NCBI GenBank assembly: GCA_024699355.1
Contig: JAILPR010000282.1
Span: 1 to 37,475, forward strand
Length of the DNA stretch: 37,475 bases
Direction: 5' to 3'
Source of the DNA: Lachnospiraceae bacterium
Lineage (GTDB): Bacteria; Bacillota; Clostridia; Lachnospirales; Lachnospiraceae
The notes beneath the pieces were generated by a model. It saw only the letters and a program-made list of their open reading frames with translations. It searched no databases and was not told the origin of the DNA. Every line of letters begins with the position of its first letter. Position 1 is the first letter of the stretch. The position numbers were made by a program, and so were the translations under genes. This document shows positions 24,013 to 31,723 of the stretch, piece by piece.

Positions 24013-24336
24013 ATGGCAGAACAAGGGAAAAAGGCGAAAACCGCCGTTGCAATTGAATATGATCCGGAAGAAGCGGCGCCGCGCGTCATCGCTTCCGGAA
24101 AAGGAATCCTGGCTGAAAAGATCATTGAGAAAGCGCAGGAAGCGGATGTGCCGATCCATCAGGATGACAAACTGGCAGACACATTATCACGTCTTGATAT
24201 CGGTGACATGATCCCGCCGGAATTATACCAGGTGGTCGCGGAAGTCCTGGTCTTTGTCGATGCCATGGATAAGATCAAAGCCAAGATGGCGGCGGCACAA
24301 TCGTCGAAGGGATCCAAAAAATTATTTGGGAAATAA
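24013..24336 (+). CDS. Stand-alone FlhB/YscU C-terminal-domain protein
   Basis: A 107-residue soluble protein equivalent to the cytoplasmic C-terminal fragment of FlhB (EscU/YscU/HrcU family). TAVAIEYDPEEAAPRVIASGKG matches the sequence that follows the autocleavage NPTH site in FlhB. ADVPIHQDDKLADTL and GDMIPPELYQVVAEVLVFV are further family blocks. The four-helix membrane domain is absent, and so is the NPTH motif, because translation begins just after its expected place. The protein therefore looks like a pre-cleaved partner for the FliK-like protein encoded 32 bases upstream. AAGGGA precedes the ATG. YraN follows after three bases. Confidence 0.88.
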   Translation: MAEQGKKAKTAVAIEYDPEEAAPRVIASGKGILAEKIIEKAQEADVPIHQDDKLADTLSRLDIGDMIPPELYQVVAEVLVFVDAMDKIKAKMAAAQSSKGSKKLFGK

Positions 24337-24339
24337 TCT

Positions 24340-24729
24340 ATGAACAATCAACGTCAACAGGGCGCAGCCTATGAGGAGGCTGCGCTTCGTTTTCTTCAGG
24401 CCGGGGGCTTGTGGATCACGGAACATAATTATCGGTGCCATTTTGGAGAAATCGATATCATCGGAACAGAAGAAGAGGAGCATCCGGTTTTTGGCAGACA
24501 GAAGGTGATCGTCTTTGTGGAAGTCAAATACCGGAAAGATGAGCGGATGGGAGGCGCGCTTGCAGCGGTTGGAAGTGCGAAACAGAAAACGATCTGTAAG
24601 GTCGCGGATTACTACCGGATGCAACATCATTTATCGGAATTCGATCCGATGCGATTTGATGTGGTGGCAATCGATGGAGACCGGATTAAGTGGATCAAAG
24701 ATGCGTTTCCGTATCAGCGGGGCAGATGA
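24340..24729 (+). CDS. YraN/UPF0102 family protein
   Basis: A 129-residue member of UPF0102, which has a Holliday-junction-resolvase/restriction-nuclease-like fold. QGAAYEEAALRFLQAGG, FGEIDIIG (Glu and Asp) and VIVFVEVKYRKDERMGG (the E-x-K pair) place the acidic and lysine residues expected of a PD-(D/E)xK nuclease, and FDVVAIDGD is the last conserved block. A nuclease activity and a role in DNA repair or uptake are often suggested but unproved. It lies three bases after the FlhB-like gene and ends the rightward operon. Confidence 0.93.
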   Translation: MNNQRQQGAAYEEAALRFLQAGGLWITEHNYRCHFGEIDIIGTEEEEHPVFGRQKVIVFVEVKYRKDERMGGALAAVGSAKQKTICKVADYYRMQHHLSEFDPMRFDVVAIDGDRIKWIKDAFPYQRGR

Positions 24730-24748
24730 TGAGCACAACAGAAGATGC

Positions 24749-24807
24749 TCACAGCAGAGAATCACAGCAGAGATCACAGCAGAGAATTACAGCAGAGATC
24801 ACAGCAG
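24749..24807 (+). repeat. Short tandem repeat, 12/13-bp units
   Basis: Four full units and one partial of TCACAGCAGAGA(A): 24749–24761 (13), 24762–24773 (12), 24774–24786 (13), 24787–24798 (12, one C-to-T change), and 24799–24807. The alternating lengths make two copies of a 25-bp super-unit. It is noncoding, between the YraN stop and the terminator. Confidence 0.9.
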
Positions 24808-24814
24808 TAACATG

Positions 24815-24846
24815 AAAAGGCCGATACCAAATGGTATCGGCCTTTT
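24815..24846. terminator. Bidirectional terminator between yraN and pckA
   Basis: A perfect 14-bp stem AAAAGGCCGATACC / GGTATCGGCCTTTT (24815–24828 with 24833–24846) with an AAAT loop. Being T-rich on the 3' side of either strand, it can stop both the rightward operon and the leftward pckA transcript. Confidence 0.9.
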
Positions 24847-24882
24847 GTAAGTCGTTTCACAAAACGATGTTTTAGCGTGTTA

Positions 24883-26496
24883 TTACAGCTGCGGACCTGC
24901 GGAAACAAGTGCCTTACCGGCTGCGTTGCCTTCATACTTAACGAAGTTCTTCTGGAATCTGCTTGCCAGATCTTTTGCTTTTTCTTCCCACTCGGAAGGA
25001 TTTGCATAAGTATCTCTCGGATCCAGGATTGCAGGATCAACGCCCGGAAGAGATGTCGGTACTTCGAAGTTGAAGAACGGGATCTTCTTGGTTGGAGCAT
25101 TCTTGATGTCACCGTTCAGGATCGCGTCGATGATACCACGGGTATCCTTAATGGAGATTCTCTTACCTGTGCCGTTCCAACCTGTGTTAACAAGGTATGC
25201 CTTTGCACCGCTCTTTTCCATCTTCTTAACAAGTTCCTGAGCATACTTTGTAGGATGCAGCTCCAGGAATGCCTGACCGAAGCAAGCAGAGAAGGTAGGA
25301 GTCGGCTCGGTGATACCACGCTCGGTACCAGCAAGCTTTGCTGTGAAACCGGACAGGAAGTAGTACTGTGTCTGCTCCGGAGTCAGTACAGATACAGGCG
25401 GCAGTACGCCGAATGCATCAGCAGAAAGGAAGATGACATTCTTAGCAGCCGGGCCGGAAGATACCGGACGAACCTTCTGTACGATATTGGTGATGTGGTT
25501 GATCGGATAAGATACACGGGTATTCTCGGTAACGGACTTATCAGCGAAATCGATCTTACCGTTATTGTCAATTGTTACGTTCTCAAGCAGAGCGTTTCTC
25601 TTGATCGCATTGTAGATATCCGGCTCGGAATCCTTATCCAGGTTGATAACCTTTGCATAGCAACCGCCTTCGAAGTTGAATACACCTTCGTCGTCCCAGC
25701 CGTGCTCGTCATCACCGATCAGAAGTCTCTTAGGATCGGTGGAAAGTGTGGTCTTACCTGTACCGGAGAGACCGAAGAAGATTGCGGTATTCTCACCGTT
25801 CATATCTGTGTTTGCGGAGCAGTGCATGGAAGCCATGCCCTTCAGCGGCAGATAGTAGTTCATCATGGAGAACATACCTTTCTTCATTTCACCGCCGTAC
25901 CAGGTATTGATGATAACCTGCTCACGGGAAGTGATGTTGAAGACAACAGCAGTCTCGGAGTTTAAGCCAAGCTCTTTGTAATTTTCAACTTTTGCCTTGG
26001 AAGCGTTGTAAACAACGAAATCCGGCTCAAAGTTTGCAAGTTCTTCATCGGTCGGGATGATGAACATGTTCTTGATAAAGTGTGCCTGCCAAGCTACTTC
26101 CATGATGAAACGAACAGCCATACGGCTATCAGCGTTTGCACCGCAGAATGCATCTACAACATAAAGCTTTTTATTGCAAAGCTCCTGCTGAGCGATCTTC
26201 TTAACAGCTTCCCAGGTCTCCTTGGATGCCGGATGGTTATCGTTCTTGTACTCATCGCTGGTCCACCATACAGTGTCCTTGGAGTTCTCATCTACAACGA
26301 TGAATTTATCCTTAGGAGAACGACCTGTGTAGATACCGGTCATAACGTTAACAGCACCGAGCTCACTTAACTGACCTTTCTCATAGCCTTCCAGGGAAGG
26401 ATCCATTTCGTCCTTGTAGAGATCTTCGAATGATGGGTTGTGAATGATCTCGGTGGTACCGGTGATACCGTACTTGGTTAAATCAACATTTGCCAT
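24883..26496 (-). CDS. pckA: Phosphoenolpyruvate carboxykinase (ATP)
   Basis: Interconverts oxaloacetate and PEP with ATP/ADP. In anaerobes it can run in either direction, serving gluconeogenesis or CO2-fixing fermentation. The P-loop is [11 protein letters not shown], the metal and substrate region [22 protein letters not shown], and [10 protein letters not shown] and [14 protein letters not shown] are further conserved blocks. Its 537 residues are the usual length. On the minus strand AGAGGAG lies about eight bases before the ATG. It has its own promoter (26592–26619) and shares the convergent terminator at 24815–24846. Confidence 0.98.
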   Translation of the reverse strand: MANVDLTKYGITGTTEIIHNPSFEDLYKDEMDPSLEGYEKGQLSELGAVNVMTGIYTGRSPKDKFIVVDENSKDTVWWTSDEYKNDNHPASKETWEAVKKIAQQELCNKKLYVVDAFCGANADSRMAVRFIMEVAWQAHFIKNMFIIPTDEELANFEPDFVVYNASKAKVENYKELGLNSETAVVFNITSREQVIINTWYGGEMKKGMFSMMNYYLPLKGMASMHCSANTDMNGENTAIFFGLSGTGKTTLSTDPKRLLIGDDEHGWDDEGVFNFEGGCYAKVINLDKDSEPDIYNAIKRNALLENVTIDNNGKIDFADKSVTENTRVSYPINHITNIVQKVRPVSSGPAAKNVIFLSADAFGVLPPVSVLTPEQTQYYFLSGFTAKLAGTERGITEPTPTFSACFGQAFLELHPTKYAQELVKKMEKSGAKAYLVNTGWNGTGKRISIKDTRGIIDAILNGDIKNAPTKKIPFFNFEVPTSLPGVDPAILDPRDTYANPSEWEEKAKDLASRFQKNFVKYEGNAAGKALVSAGPQL

Positions 26497-26591
26497 TTTA
26501 GTACTCCTCTTTTCTTAAAATGATATAGGTGGATAGTAACATTATTTTCAGCTGTAGAACAGCAAAATAACAAAATAACCTATTCTACTAA

Positions 26592-26619
26592 ATTATACAT
26601 TAAAAAAGTCCAAAATCAA
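26592..26619 (-). promoter_or_regulatory. Promoter for pckA
   Basis: On the minus strand, TTGATT (26619–26614) and TATAAT (26597–26592) are separated by 16 bases. The predicted start is near 26585, giving a leader of about 88 bases that includes the small inverted repeat GCTGT–AGA–ACAGC (26551–26563, + strand reading). Confidence 0.7.
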
Positions 26620-26662
26620 CTCCAATCAAAGATTCCGTCAACAATTCTTTTTCTTCCGAAAC

Positions 26663-26702
26663 AAAAAAGCCCATCCGGATCAAATGAGCGATCCGGATGG
26701 GC
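26663..26702 (-). terminator. Terminator of the ECF S-component gene
   Basis: Read on the minus strand, a 13-bp stem (26702–26690 with 26681–26669, core GCCCATCCGGAT) has an 8-base loop and is followed by six T (26668–26663). It lies 20 bases beyond the stop codon. Confidence 0.92.
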
Positions 26703-26721
26703 AAACTTTTGCAATGCCAGA

Positions 26722-27357
26722 TTATGCGGCTACTTTGGAATTGTTCTGATCCTGTACGGCAAAACGTGCCAGCACTTTGCAAAGTGCGGTACCTAAGATG
26801 CCGCAGCAGACAGCTTCAATCAGTCCCTGCATACCGACCAGTAAAACAACGAACATCAAAGGATTCGTCGCACCGAGTGTCTCTACCAGGTTGGTGATAT
26901 AGTCTGTGCGATAGAAGAACAGACAGATATAACCCATAAAGAAGAAGGTGTTTAACAGCGGTGCAGCAAGGCATCCTACCAGATAGCTCCAGCTGTGGGT
27001 ACGGTCAAAACGCTTGATGGCTTTGAAAATGAATCCGGTTGCGACACCCATCAAAACGCGCATGCCGACACAAAGGATCAACGTTGAGATCGGGCTGATC
27101 TGAAAAAAGGTTCCGGTCATGACAGAGCGTCCGCTGACCGCATCAGCAAAGCTGACAGCACCGAAGACACCGCCGAGGATGGCACCTGCGCCCGGCCCGA
27201 TGAGTACCGCACCGATGGCGATCGGCAAGGTCAGAAAGCTCATGTAAAGCGGGCCTACCGGAACAGATCCGAGACCGATGGCCTTCATGACCAGCTGCAG
27301 TGCGATCAATAAAGCGACCTGCACCAGTTTCTGTACGTTCGTGTTACTTGTTTTCAT
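26722..27357 (-). CDS. ECF transporter S component, possibly for pantothenate
   Basis: A 211-residue integral membrane protein, the substrate-binding subunit of an energy-coupling-factor vitamin importer. About six hydrophobic segments are visible. TNVQKLVQVALLIALQLV at the N-terminus, then LPIAIGAVLIGPGAGAILGG and RVLMGVATGFIFKAI, are typical of Clostridia S components. The shared EcfA/EcfT modules are not in this window, as expected for a group II system. Divergence from coaBC suggests pantothenate or another CoA precursor; this is an inference from context. I start at 27357 because CCTCCT (27368–27373, AGGAGG on the coding strand) lies ten bases upstream, rather than at the in-frame codon at 27381. 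Confidence 0.85.
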   Translation of the reverse strand: MKTSNTNVQKLVQVALLIALQLVMKAIGLGSVPVGPLYMSFLTLPIAIGAVLIGPGAGAILGGVFGAVSFADAVSGRSVMTGTFFQISPISTLILCVGMRVLMGVATGFIFKAIKRFDRTHSWSYLVGCLAAPLLNTFFFMGYICLFFYRTDYITNLVETLGATNPLMFVVLLVGMQGLIEAVCCGILGTALCKVLARFAVQDQNNSKVAA

Positions 27358-27419
27358 ATGAAATTTTCCTCCTGCTACCATTCCAATGTTTAGGGGAAGG
27401 TCCCCGTGGATACAGTGCA

Positions 27420-27448
27420 GTTATAAAATGCCATTGTTTCGGTGAAAA
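27420..27448 (-). promoter_or_regulatory. Promoter for the ECF S-component gene
   Basis: On the minus strand, TTTTCA (27448–27443) and TATAAC (27425–27420) with a 17-base spacer. The leader of about 55 bases contains a small hairpin GGGGA–CCT–TCCCC (27405–27393). No known riboswitch was recognised. Confidence 0.5.
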
Positions 27449-27462
27449 GTCAAGAAAAGTAT

Positions 27463-27490
27463 TTGCATTTGCAAAAGCGGATGCTACACT
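27463..27490 (+). promoter_or_regulatory. Promoter for coaBC
   Basis: TTGCAT at 27463–27468 and TACACT at 27485–27490 with a 16-base spacer, and a TG at 27482–27483 that makes an extended −10. It is back to back with the ECF gene promoter and 33 bases before the coaBC start. Confidence 0.6.
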
Positions 27491-27522
27491 TGAAAAAAAG
27501 ATCCGGAAAAAAGGAGAGGAAA

Positions 27523-28734
27523 ATGACTCAGCTGAAGAACAAATGCGTGATACTCGGAATTTCGGGCGGGATTGCAGCATATAAGATGGCGAATGTCGCA
27601 AGTGCACTGGTAAAGATGGGCGCTGACGTTCATGTACTGATGACGGCGAATGCGACGCAGTTCATTACACCGCTTACTTTTGAGACGTTAACGAAACATA
27701 AGTGTCTGATCGACACTTTTGACCGCAATTTTGAATATGATGTACAGCACATCTCGCTTGCCAAAAAAGCAGATCTGATCCTGATCGCGCCGGCAACCGC
27801 AGACATCATTGCCAAGATGGCCAACGGGATCGCAGACGATATGCTGACTACGGTGGTGCTGGCAGCAACCTGTAAAAAACTCTTTGCACCGTCCATGAAT
27901 ACGGCGATGCTGGAGAATCCGATCACACAGGATAACATTGCAAAGCTAATCCATTACGGCTTTTCCTGTATCGAGCCGGAGAGCGGTCTGCTTGCCTGCA
28001 AAGACGTCGGCAAAGGCAAACTGCCGGAGCCGGAGGTGCTGGTAGAGCGGATCTGTCATGAGATCGCTTATGAAAAAGATCTGCAGGGCGTTCGGATCTG
28101 CGTGACAGCGGGTCCGACCAGAGAGGCACTCGATCCCGTGCGATTTTTGACCAATTACAGTTCCGGTAAGATGGGGTATGCGATCGCAAAACGTGCCGCA
28201 ATGCGCGGTGCTGACGTGACGCTGATCTCAGGTCCGGTGAATCTGGATCTGCCCTACGGCGTTCAAAAGATCGCGGTGGAAAGTGCGGAGGAGATGTTTA
28301 CGGCAGTCAAAGAAGCACTTCCGAAAACCGATATTCTGATCAAAGCGGCGGCGGTTGCGGATTATACGCCACAGAGTGTTGCCGATCAAAAGATGAAAAA
28401 GAGCGATCAGGACCTTGTGATCCCGTTAAAGCGGACACAGGATATCCTGAAATACTGCGGAGAACATAAGCAGGAAGGCCTGTTTTTATGCGGATTTTCC
28501 ATGGAAACGCAGGACATGGTCGAAAACAGCCGTAAGAAACTGGTCACAAAGAACCTCGATATGATTGCAGCCAACAATGTGAAGGTGGAAGGTGCGGGAT
28601 TTGGTGTGGATACCAATATTTTGACGCTGATCACGGCCGGAGGGAGTAAAGAACTGCCACAGCTTTCCAAGGAAGATGCGGCCGGGGCGTTGCTGGATGA
28701 GATCAAAGCAGCACGTGCAAAATCAATGATGTAA
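27523..28734 (+). CDS. coaBC: Bifunctional phosphopantothenoylcysteine decarboxylase/synthetase
   Basis: Carries out two steps of coenzyme A synthesis: CTP-dependent joining of 4'-phosphopantothenate to cysteine (CoaB, C-terminal half) and FMN-dependent decarboxylation (CoaC, N-terminal half). CoaC features are GISGGIAAYKMANV, DVQHISLAKKADL (active His), PATADIIAKMANGIADD, APSMNTAMLENPI and LACKDVGKGKLPEPE. CoaB features are VTAGPTREALDPVRFLTNYSS, GKMGYAIAKRAA and IKAAAVADYTPQ. The product is 403 residues. ATG 27523 is fixed by AAGGAGAGG (27511–27519); the frame is open back to 27442, but that part covers the promoter. Confidence 0.97.
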   Translation: MTQLKNKCVILGISGGIAAYKMANVASALVKMGADVHVLMTANATQFITPLTFETLTKHKCLIDTFDRNFEYDVQHISLAKKADLILIAPATADIIAKMANGIADDMLTTVVLAATCKKLFAPSMNTAMLENPITQDNIAKLIHYGFSCIEPESGLLACKDVGKGKLPEPEVLVERICHEIAYEKDLQGVRICVTAGPTREALDPVRFLTNYSSGKMGYAIAKRAAMRGADVTLISGPVNLDLPYGVQKIAVESAEEMFTAVKEALPKTDILIKAAAVADYTPQSVADQKMKKSDQDLVIPLKRTQDILKYCGEHKQEGLFLCGFSMETQDMVENSRKKLVTKNLDMIAANNVKVEGAGFGVDTNILTLITAGGSKELPQLSKEDAAGALLDEIKAARAKSMM

Positions 28735-28762
28735 AAACCGGGAGAAAGGACATCGTGACATC

Positions 28763-29338
28763 ATGTATATTCGAAAAGCAACACCGGAAGATGCCGAGGA
28801 ACTTCTGGAAATCTACCGTCCGTATGTAGAGCATACGGCGATCACCTTTGAGTATGAGGTACCGGACATCGAAGAATTTCGGAGCCGGATCACTACGTTT
28901 GAAACCAGATATCCGTATCTGGTCGCCATGGAGGCGGGAACGATCATCGGGTATGCCTATCTGCATCCGATGGTGGATCGCAGAGCATATGACTATGTGG
29001 CGGAGACAACGATCTATCTGAAAGAAGATCGTTTAAAGAGCGGCAATGGGCGAAAACTCTACGAAGCGCTGGAAGATGCAGCCCGTGCCATGAATATTTT
29101 TACCGTGTATGCCTGTATCGGGGCACCGGTCGTTGCGGATGAGCATCTGACGGACAACTCCGTTTCGTTCCATACGCATATGGGATATCGTCTGGTGGGC
29201 AGTTTTGAGAAGTGCGGATATAAATTCGGCACCTGGTATAACATGGTTTGGATGGAAAAACATCTCATGGAGCGACCGGCGAACATGCCACCGTTTATTC
29301 CGTTTCCGGAGGTGGACTTTCAACCCTATGAAAAATAA
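28763..29338 (+). CDS. GNAT acetyltransferase, phosphinothricin acetyltransferase-like
   Basis: A 191-residue N-acetyltransferase of the PAT/MddA (YncA) group, which acetylates phosphinothricin, methionine sulfone or related amino acids. YIRKATPEDAEELLEIYRPYV and TAITFEYEVP are the group's N-terminal marks. LKEDRLKSGNGRKLYEAL covers the acetyl-CoA loop region, and CGYKFGTWYNMVWMEK is the C-terminal signature. The loop has KSGNGRKL where QxxGxG/A is usual. It lies 28 bases after coaBC, which may mean coexpression with CoA supply. The true substrate is unknown. Confidence 0.88.
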   Translation: MYIRKATPEDAEELLEIYRPYVEHTAITFEYEVPDIEEFRSRITTFETRYPYLVAMEAGTIIGYAYLHPMVDRRAYDYVAETTIYLKEDRLKSGNGRKLYEALEDAARAMNIFTVYACIGAPVVADEHLTDNSVSFHTHMGYRLVGSFEKCGYKFGTWYNMVWMEKHLMERPANMPPFIPFPEVDFQPYEK

Positions 29339-29364
29339 GCACTTCGCCCGGGGACAGGTGCCGA

Positions 29365-30240
29365 GTGCAGAAAGATGACCGCAACATGGAGATCCCGACA
29401 ACGACATTTCAGAAAATCACATATCCGGAGGGACCGCAGGTCCTGAAGTTCCGTGGCCTCTCTGCATTTCCGGGAGTCGAGCACCTGATCACGACCAGAC
29501 TTGGCGGCGTCAGTGAGGGGATCTTTTCCTCCATGAACGTGAGCTTTACCAGAGGCGATGATCCTGCGCATGTCATGGAGAACTACCGCAGAGTAGCATC
29601 CTGCTTTGGGGCAGGACCGGATCGGATCGTCTGTACCGATCAGACGCACACGGCCAATATTCGTGTGGCAACGCGGGCGGATGCCGGAAAGGGTGTGACC
29701 GTAGAAAAAGACTATCGGGATGTGGATGGCCTCTTAACAAATGAGCCGGGACTGATCCTGGCCGGATTTTATGCGGACTGCGTGCCGCTGTTGTTTTATG
29801 ATCCGTGCAGAAGCGTGATCGCGGTCGCACACAGTGGCTGGAGAGGAACCGTGCAACAGATCGGTGCCCGCATGGTGCAAACGATGCAGGCGGAATTTGG
29901 CTGTGATCCGGCCATGATCCATGTCGGGATCGGACCGTCGATCTGCCGGAACTGTTATGAAGTCAGTGAAGATGTGATCCTGGAAGTACAGCGGTCTTTG
30001 GGAGATGCAGCGGTGAAAGAGGTTGCAACCCCGAATGGGAAACCGCAGAAATATCAGCTGGATCTTTGGAAATGCAATGAGCTGATCTTATTGCAGGCGG
30101 GGATCCTGCCGGAACATTTGGAAATCACGGATCTGTGTACATGCTGTCATCCGGAGGTGCTGTTTTCGCATAGAGCCACCGGCGGAAAACGTGGAAATTT
30201 AGGTGCCTTTATCATGCTGACAACGGATAAAGCAAGGTAA
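29365..30240 (+). CDS. pgeF: PgeF/YfiH (laccase-domain) family protein
   Basis: A member of the DUF152/laccase-domain family (YlmD/YfiH), reported as a zinc-dependent purine nucleoside phosphorylase or as a peptidoglycan-editing factor. TRLGGVSEGIFSSMNVSF, TDQTHTANI (His), GFYADCVPLLFYDP (Cys) and AVAHSGWRGTVQQIG (His) supply the metal site, and CTCCHPEVLFSHRATGGKRG is the C-terminal signature. The start is uncertain. GTG 29365 gives 291 residues and has AGGTG four bases upstream; ATG 29386 (284 residues) has no clear ribosome site. It begins 26 bases after the GNAT gene. Confidence 0.92.
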   Translation: MQKDDRNMEIPTTTFQKITYPEGPQVLKFRGLSAFPGVEHLITTRLGGVSEGIFSSMNVSFTRGDDPAHVMENYRRVASCFGAGPDRIVCTDQTHTANIRVATRADAGKGVTVEKDYRDVDGLLTNEPGLILAGFYADCVPLLFYDPCRSVIAVAHSGWRGTVQQIGARMVQTMQAEFGCDPAMIHVGIGPSICRNCYEVSEDVILEVQRSLGDAAVKEVATPNGKPQKYQLDLWKCNELILLQAGILPEHLEITDLCTCCHPEVLFSHRATGGKRGNLGAFIMLTTDKAR

Positions 30241-30280
30241 GATGCAGAACTCGGGATCTGCAAAAAACGTAATCGAAATT

Positions 30281-30317
30281 AAAAAACGGCAGAGCACTGT
30301 TGATGTGCTCTGCCGTT
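30281..30317 (-). terminator. Terminator of prs
   Basis: Read on the minus strand, a 13-bp stem AACGGCAGAGCAC / GTGCTCTGCCGTT (30317–30305 with 30297–30285) is followed by a T-run (30286–30281). It may also hinder rightward read-through from pgeF, but that side lacks a T-run. Confidence 0.88.
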
Positions 30318-30321
30318 ATGT

Positions 30322-31506
30322 TTAGTTGTCCTGAATGGAGGCCATGTGGCGCTCGAGCGCGGCATGGATCTTTTCGGTCGGAGTGCGGACATAGGAGAGA
30401 GATACATCATGATTTAAGAAATCAATGATGGATGCCAAAAACTTACTCATGTCTGCAGATACATAATACTTACGGCTTAACAGTTCTTCCGGCTGGTAAA
30501 CCACGTTGGTGGTGATCAGCAGGTCAAAGTAGCCTTCTTCATAAGCTTTATCGAATGCTTCCATACCGTTGGTGAATAAACCGAAGGTCGTGCAGATAAA
30601 GACGCGGCCGGCTTTTTTCTCCTTTAATAATCTGGCGGTATCGAGCATACTTTCACCGGAGGAGATCATATCATCCACGATGATCATATCCTTGCCTTCG
30701 ATGTTATCGCCCAAAAATTCGTGAGCGACAATCGGGTTCTTGCCGTTGACGACTTTGGTGAAATCACGACGTTTGTAGAACATTCCGACATCGATATTTA
30801 AGACGCTTGCAAAATAAATGGCACGATCGAGTGCGCCTTCATCCGGTGAGATGACCATGGTGTGGTCTTTGTCGATGACAAGGTCCGGCATCTGCGCAAG
30901 CAGGGCTTTTAAGAACTGGTAGGTCGGCATGAAATTATCAAAGCCGCTCAGCGGTGCGGCATTTTGAACACGAGGGTCATGTGCATCGAAGGTAACGATG
31001 TTGTTGACCCCCATCGCGGTCAGTTCTTCGAGTGCGTATGCACAGTCAAGAGACTCTCGGCCATTCTTTTTATGCTGTCTTCCTTCATATAAAAATGGCA
31101 TGATCACGGTAATACGTTTTGCCTTACCACCGGCTGCCGCAATGACACGCTTTAAATCAGCATAGTGATCATCCGGGGATTTGTAGTTGGTAATACCGTA
31201 GAATTCATAAGGAATACTGTGATTGGTGACGTCAACGAGAATGTAGAGGTCTTTTCCTCTGACGGTCTCATTAAAGAGGCCTTTGCTCTCACCGCTCGAA
31301 AAACGGGGAACAGAGACATTCATCAGGAAATTATCTTCGTGATATCCCTGAAATGCCGGGTCGGAGTTGAATATCGTATTGGTATTTTTACGAAACTCCA
31401 CCAGGTATTCATTGACGACTTTGCCGAGCTGCTCGGCGGAATCGAGTGCTACGATCTTCAACGGGGCGAAGGGTAGCCGGTTTTCCAATTCTGTAGGATC
31501 TGCCAT
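30322..31506 (-). CDS. prs: Ribose-phosphate pyrophosphokinase, long Clostridia form
   Basis: Makes PRPP from ribose 5-phosphate and ATP for nucleotide, His and Trp synthesis. VPRFSSGESKGLFNETVRGKD is the N-terminal domain motif, PFLYEGRQHKKNGRES the ATP-binding region, FDAHDPRVQN the metal/His region, YKRRDFTKVVNG the flexible catalytic loop and IIVDDMISSGESM the PRPP loop. At 394 residues it is about 80 longer than the usual ~315, mostly through an N-terminal extension and inserts, a form common in Lachnospiraceae. ATG 31506 is preferred over ATG 31518 because GGAGAG lies just before it. It has its own promoter and terminator. Confidence 0.93.
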   Translation of the reverse strand: MADPTELENRLPFAPLKIVALDSAEQLGKVVNEYLVEFRKNTNTIFNSDPAFQGYHEDNFLMNVSVPRFSSGESKGLFNETVRGKDLYILVDVTNHSIPYEFYGITNYKSPDDHYADLKRVIAAAGGKAKRITVIMPFLYEGRQHKKNGRESLDCAYALEELTAMGVNNIVTFDAHDPRVQNAAPLSGFDNFMPTYQFLKALLAQMPDLVIDKDHTMVISPDEGALDRAIYFASVLNIDVGMFYKRRDFTKVVNGKNPIVAHEFLGDNIEGKDMIIVDDMISSGESMLDTARLLKEKKAGRVFICTTFGLFTNGMEAFDKAYEEGYFDLLITTNVVYQPEELLSRKYYVSADMSKFLASIIDFLNHDVSLSYVRTPTEKIHAALERHMASIQDN

Positions 31507-31585
31507 GGTTCTCTCCATTTCAAAAAAATTCAGTCGGCATAAAGGTGCTATATTGATACCTTACATGCCTTGTTGCGTTTCTTAA

Positions 31586-31612
31586 TTTATAACAATCTTA
31601 GTGACACGTCAA
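31586..31612 (-). promoter_or_regulatory. Promoter for prs
   Basis: On the minus strand, TTGACG (31612–31607) and TATAAA (31591–31586) with a 15-base spacer; TAAATT (31589–31584) at 17 bases is an alternative −10. Its −35 abuts the −35 of the opposite promoter. Confidence 0.5.
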
Positions 31613-31629
31613 GAAAATTCGGGTAGAAT
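31601..31629 (+). promoter_or_regulatory. Promoter for the DUF512 gene
   Basis: GTGACA at 31601–31606 and TAGAAT at 31624–31629 with a 17-base spacer. The predicted start is near 31636, leaving a leader of about 88 bases with a small reading frame at 31664. Confidence 0.5.
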
Positions 31630-31663
31630 AAAGGCTACTATGATCAAAGGAATGTAGAGAGGT

Positions 31664-31720
31664 ATGGAGAGGGTCGGCTTTGGAGCAAAGAAGGCCTTTT
31701 TGACGTGCCAAGCGGTGTAA
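31664..31720 (+). CDS. Possible 18-codon leader ORF
   Basis: An ATG preceded by AGAGAGG (31656–31662) opens an 18-codon frame (MERVGFGAKKAFLTCQAV) that ends in TAA at 31718–31720, three bases before the TTG start of the DUF512 gene and in the same frame. It could couple translation of the main gene, which has a rare start and a weak ribosome site. It may also be chance. Confidence 0.3.
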   Translation: MERVGFGAKKAFLTCQAV

Positions 31721-31723
31721 TCA

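Noticed and set aside
24749..24807. CRISPR-like array
   Set aside because: The units are contiguous with no spacers and only 12–13 bases long; it is a simple tandem repeat.
24877..25965. A 362-codon + strand reading frame opposite pckA
   Set aside because: It is antisense to a full-length, motif-complete PEP carboxykinase, has no recognisable motifs and no ribosome site; codon bias makes long shadow frames here.
27393..27412. Riboswitch in the leader of the ECF S-component gene
   Set aside because: Only a 5-bp hairpin is visible; no motif of the FMN, TPP, folate or preQ1 classes was found in the roughly 55-base leader.
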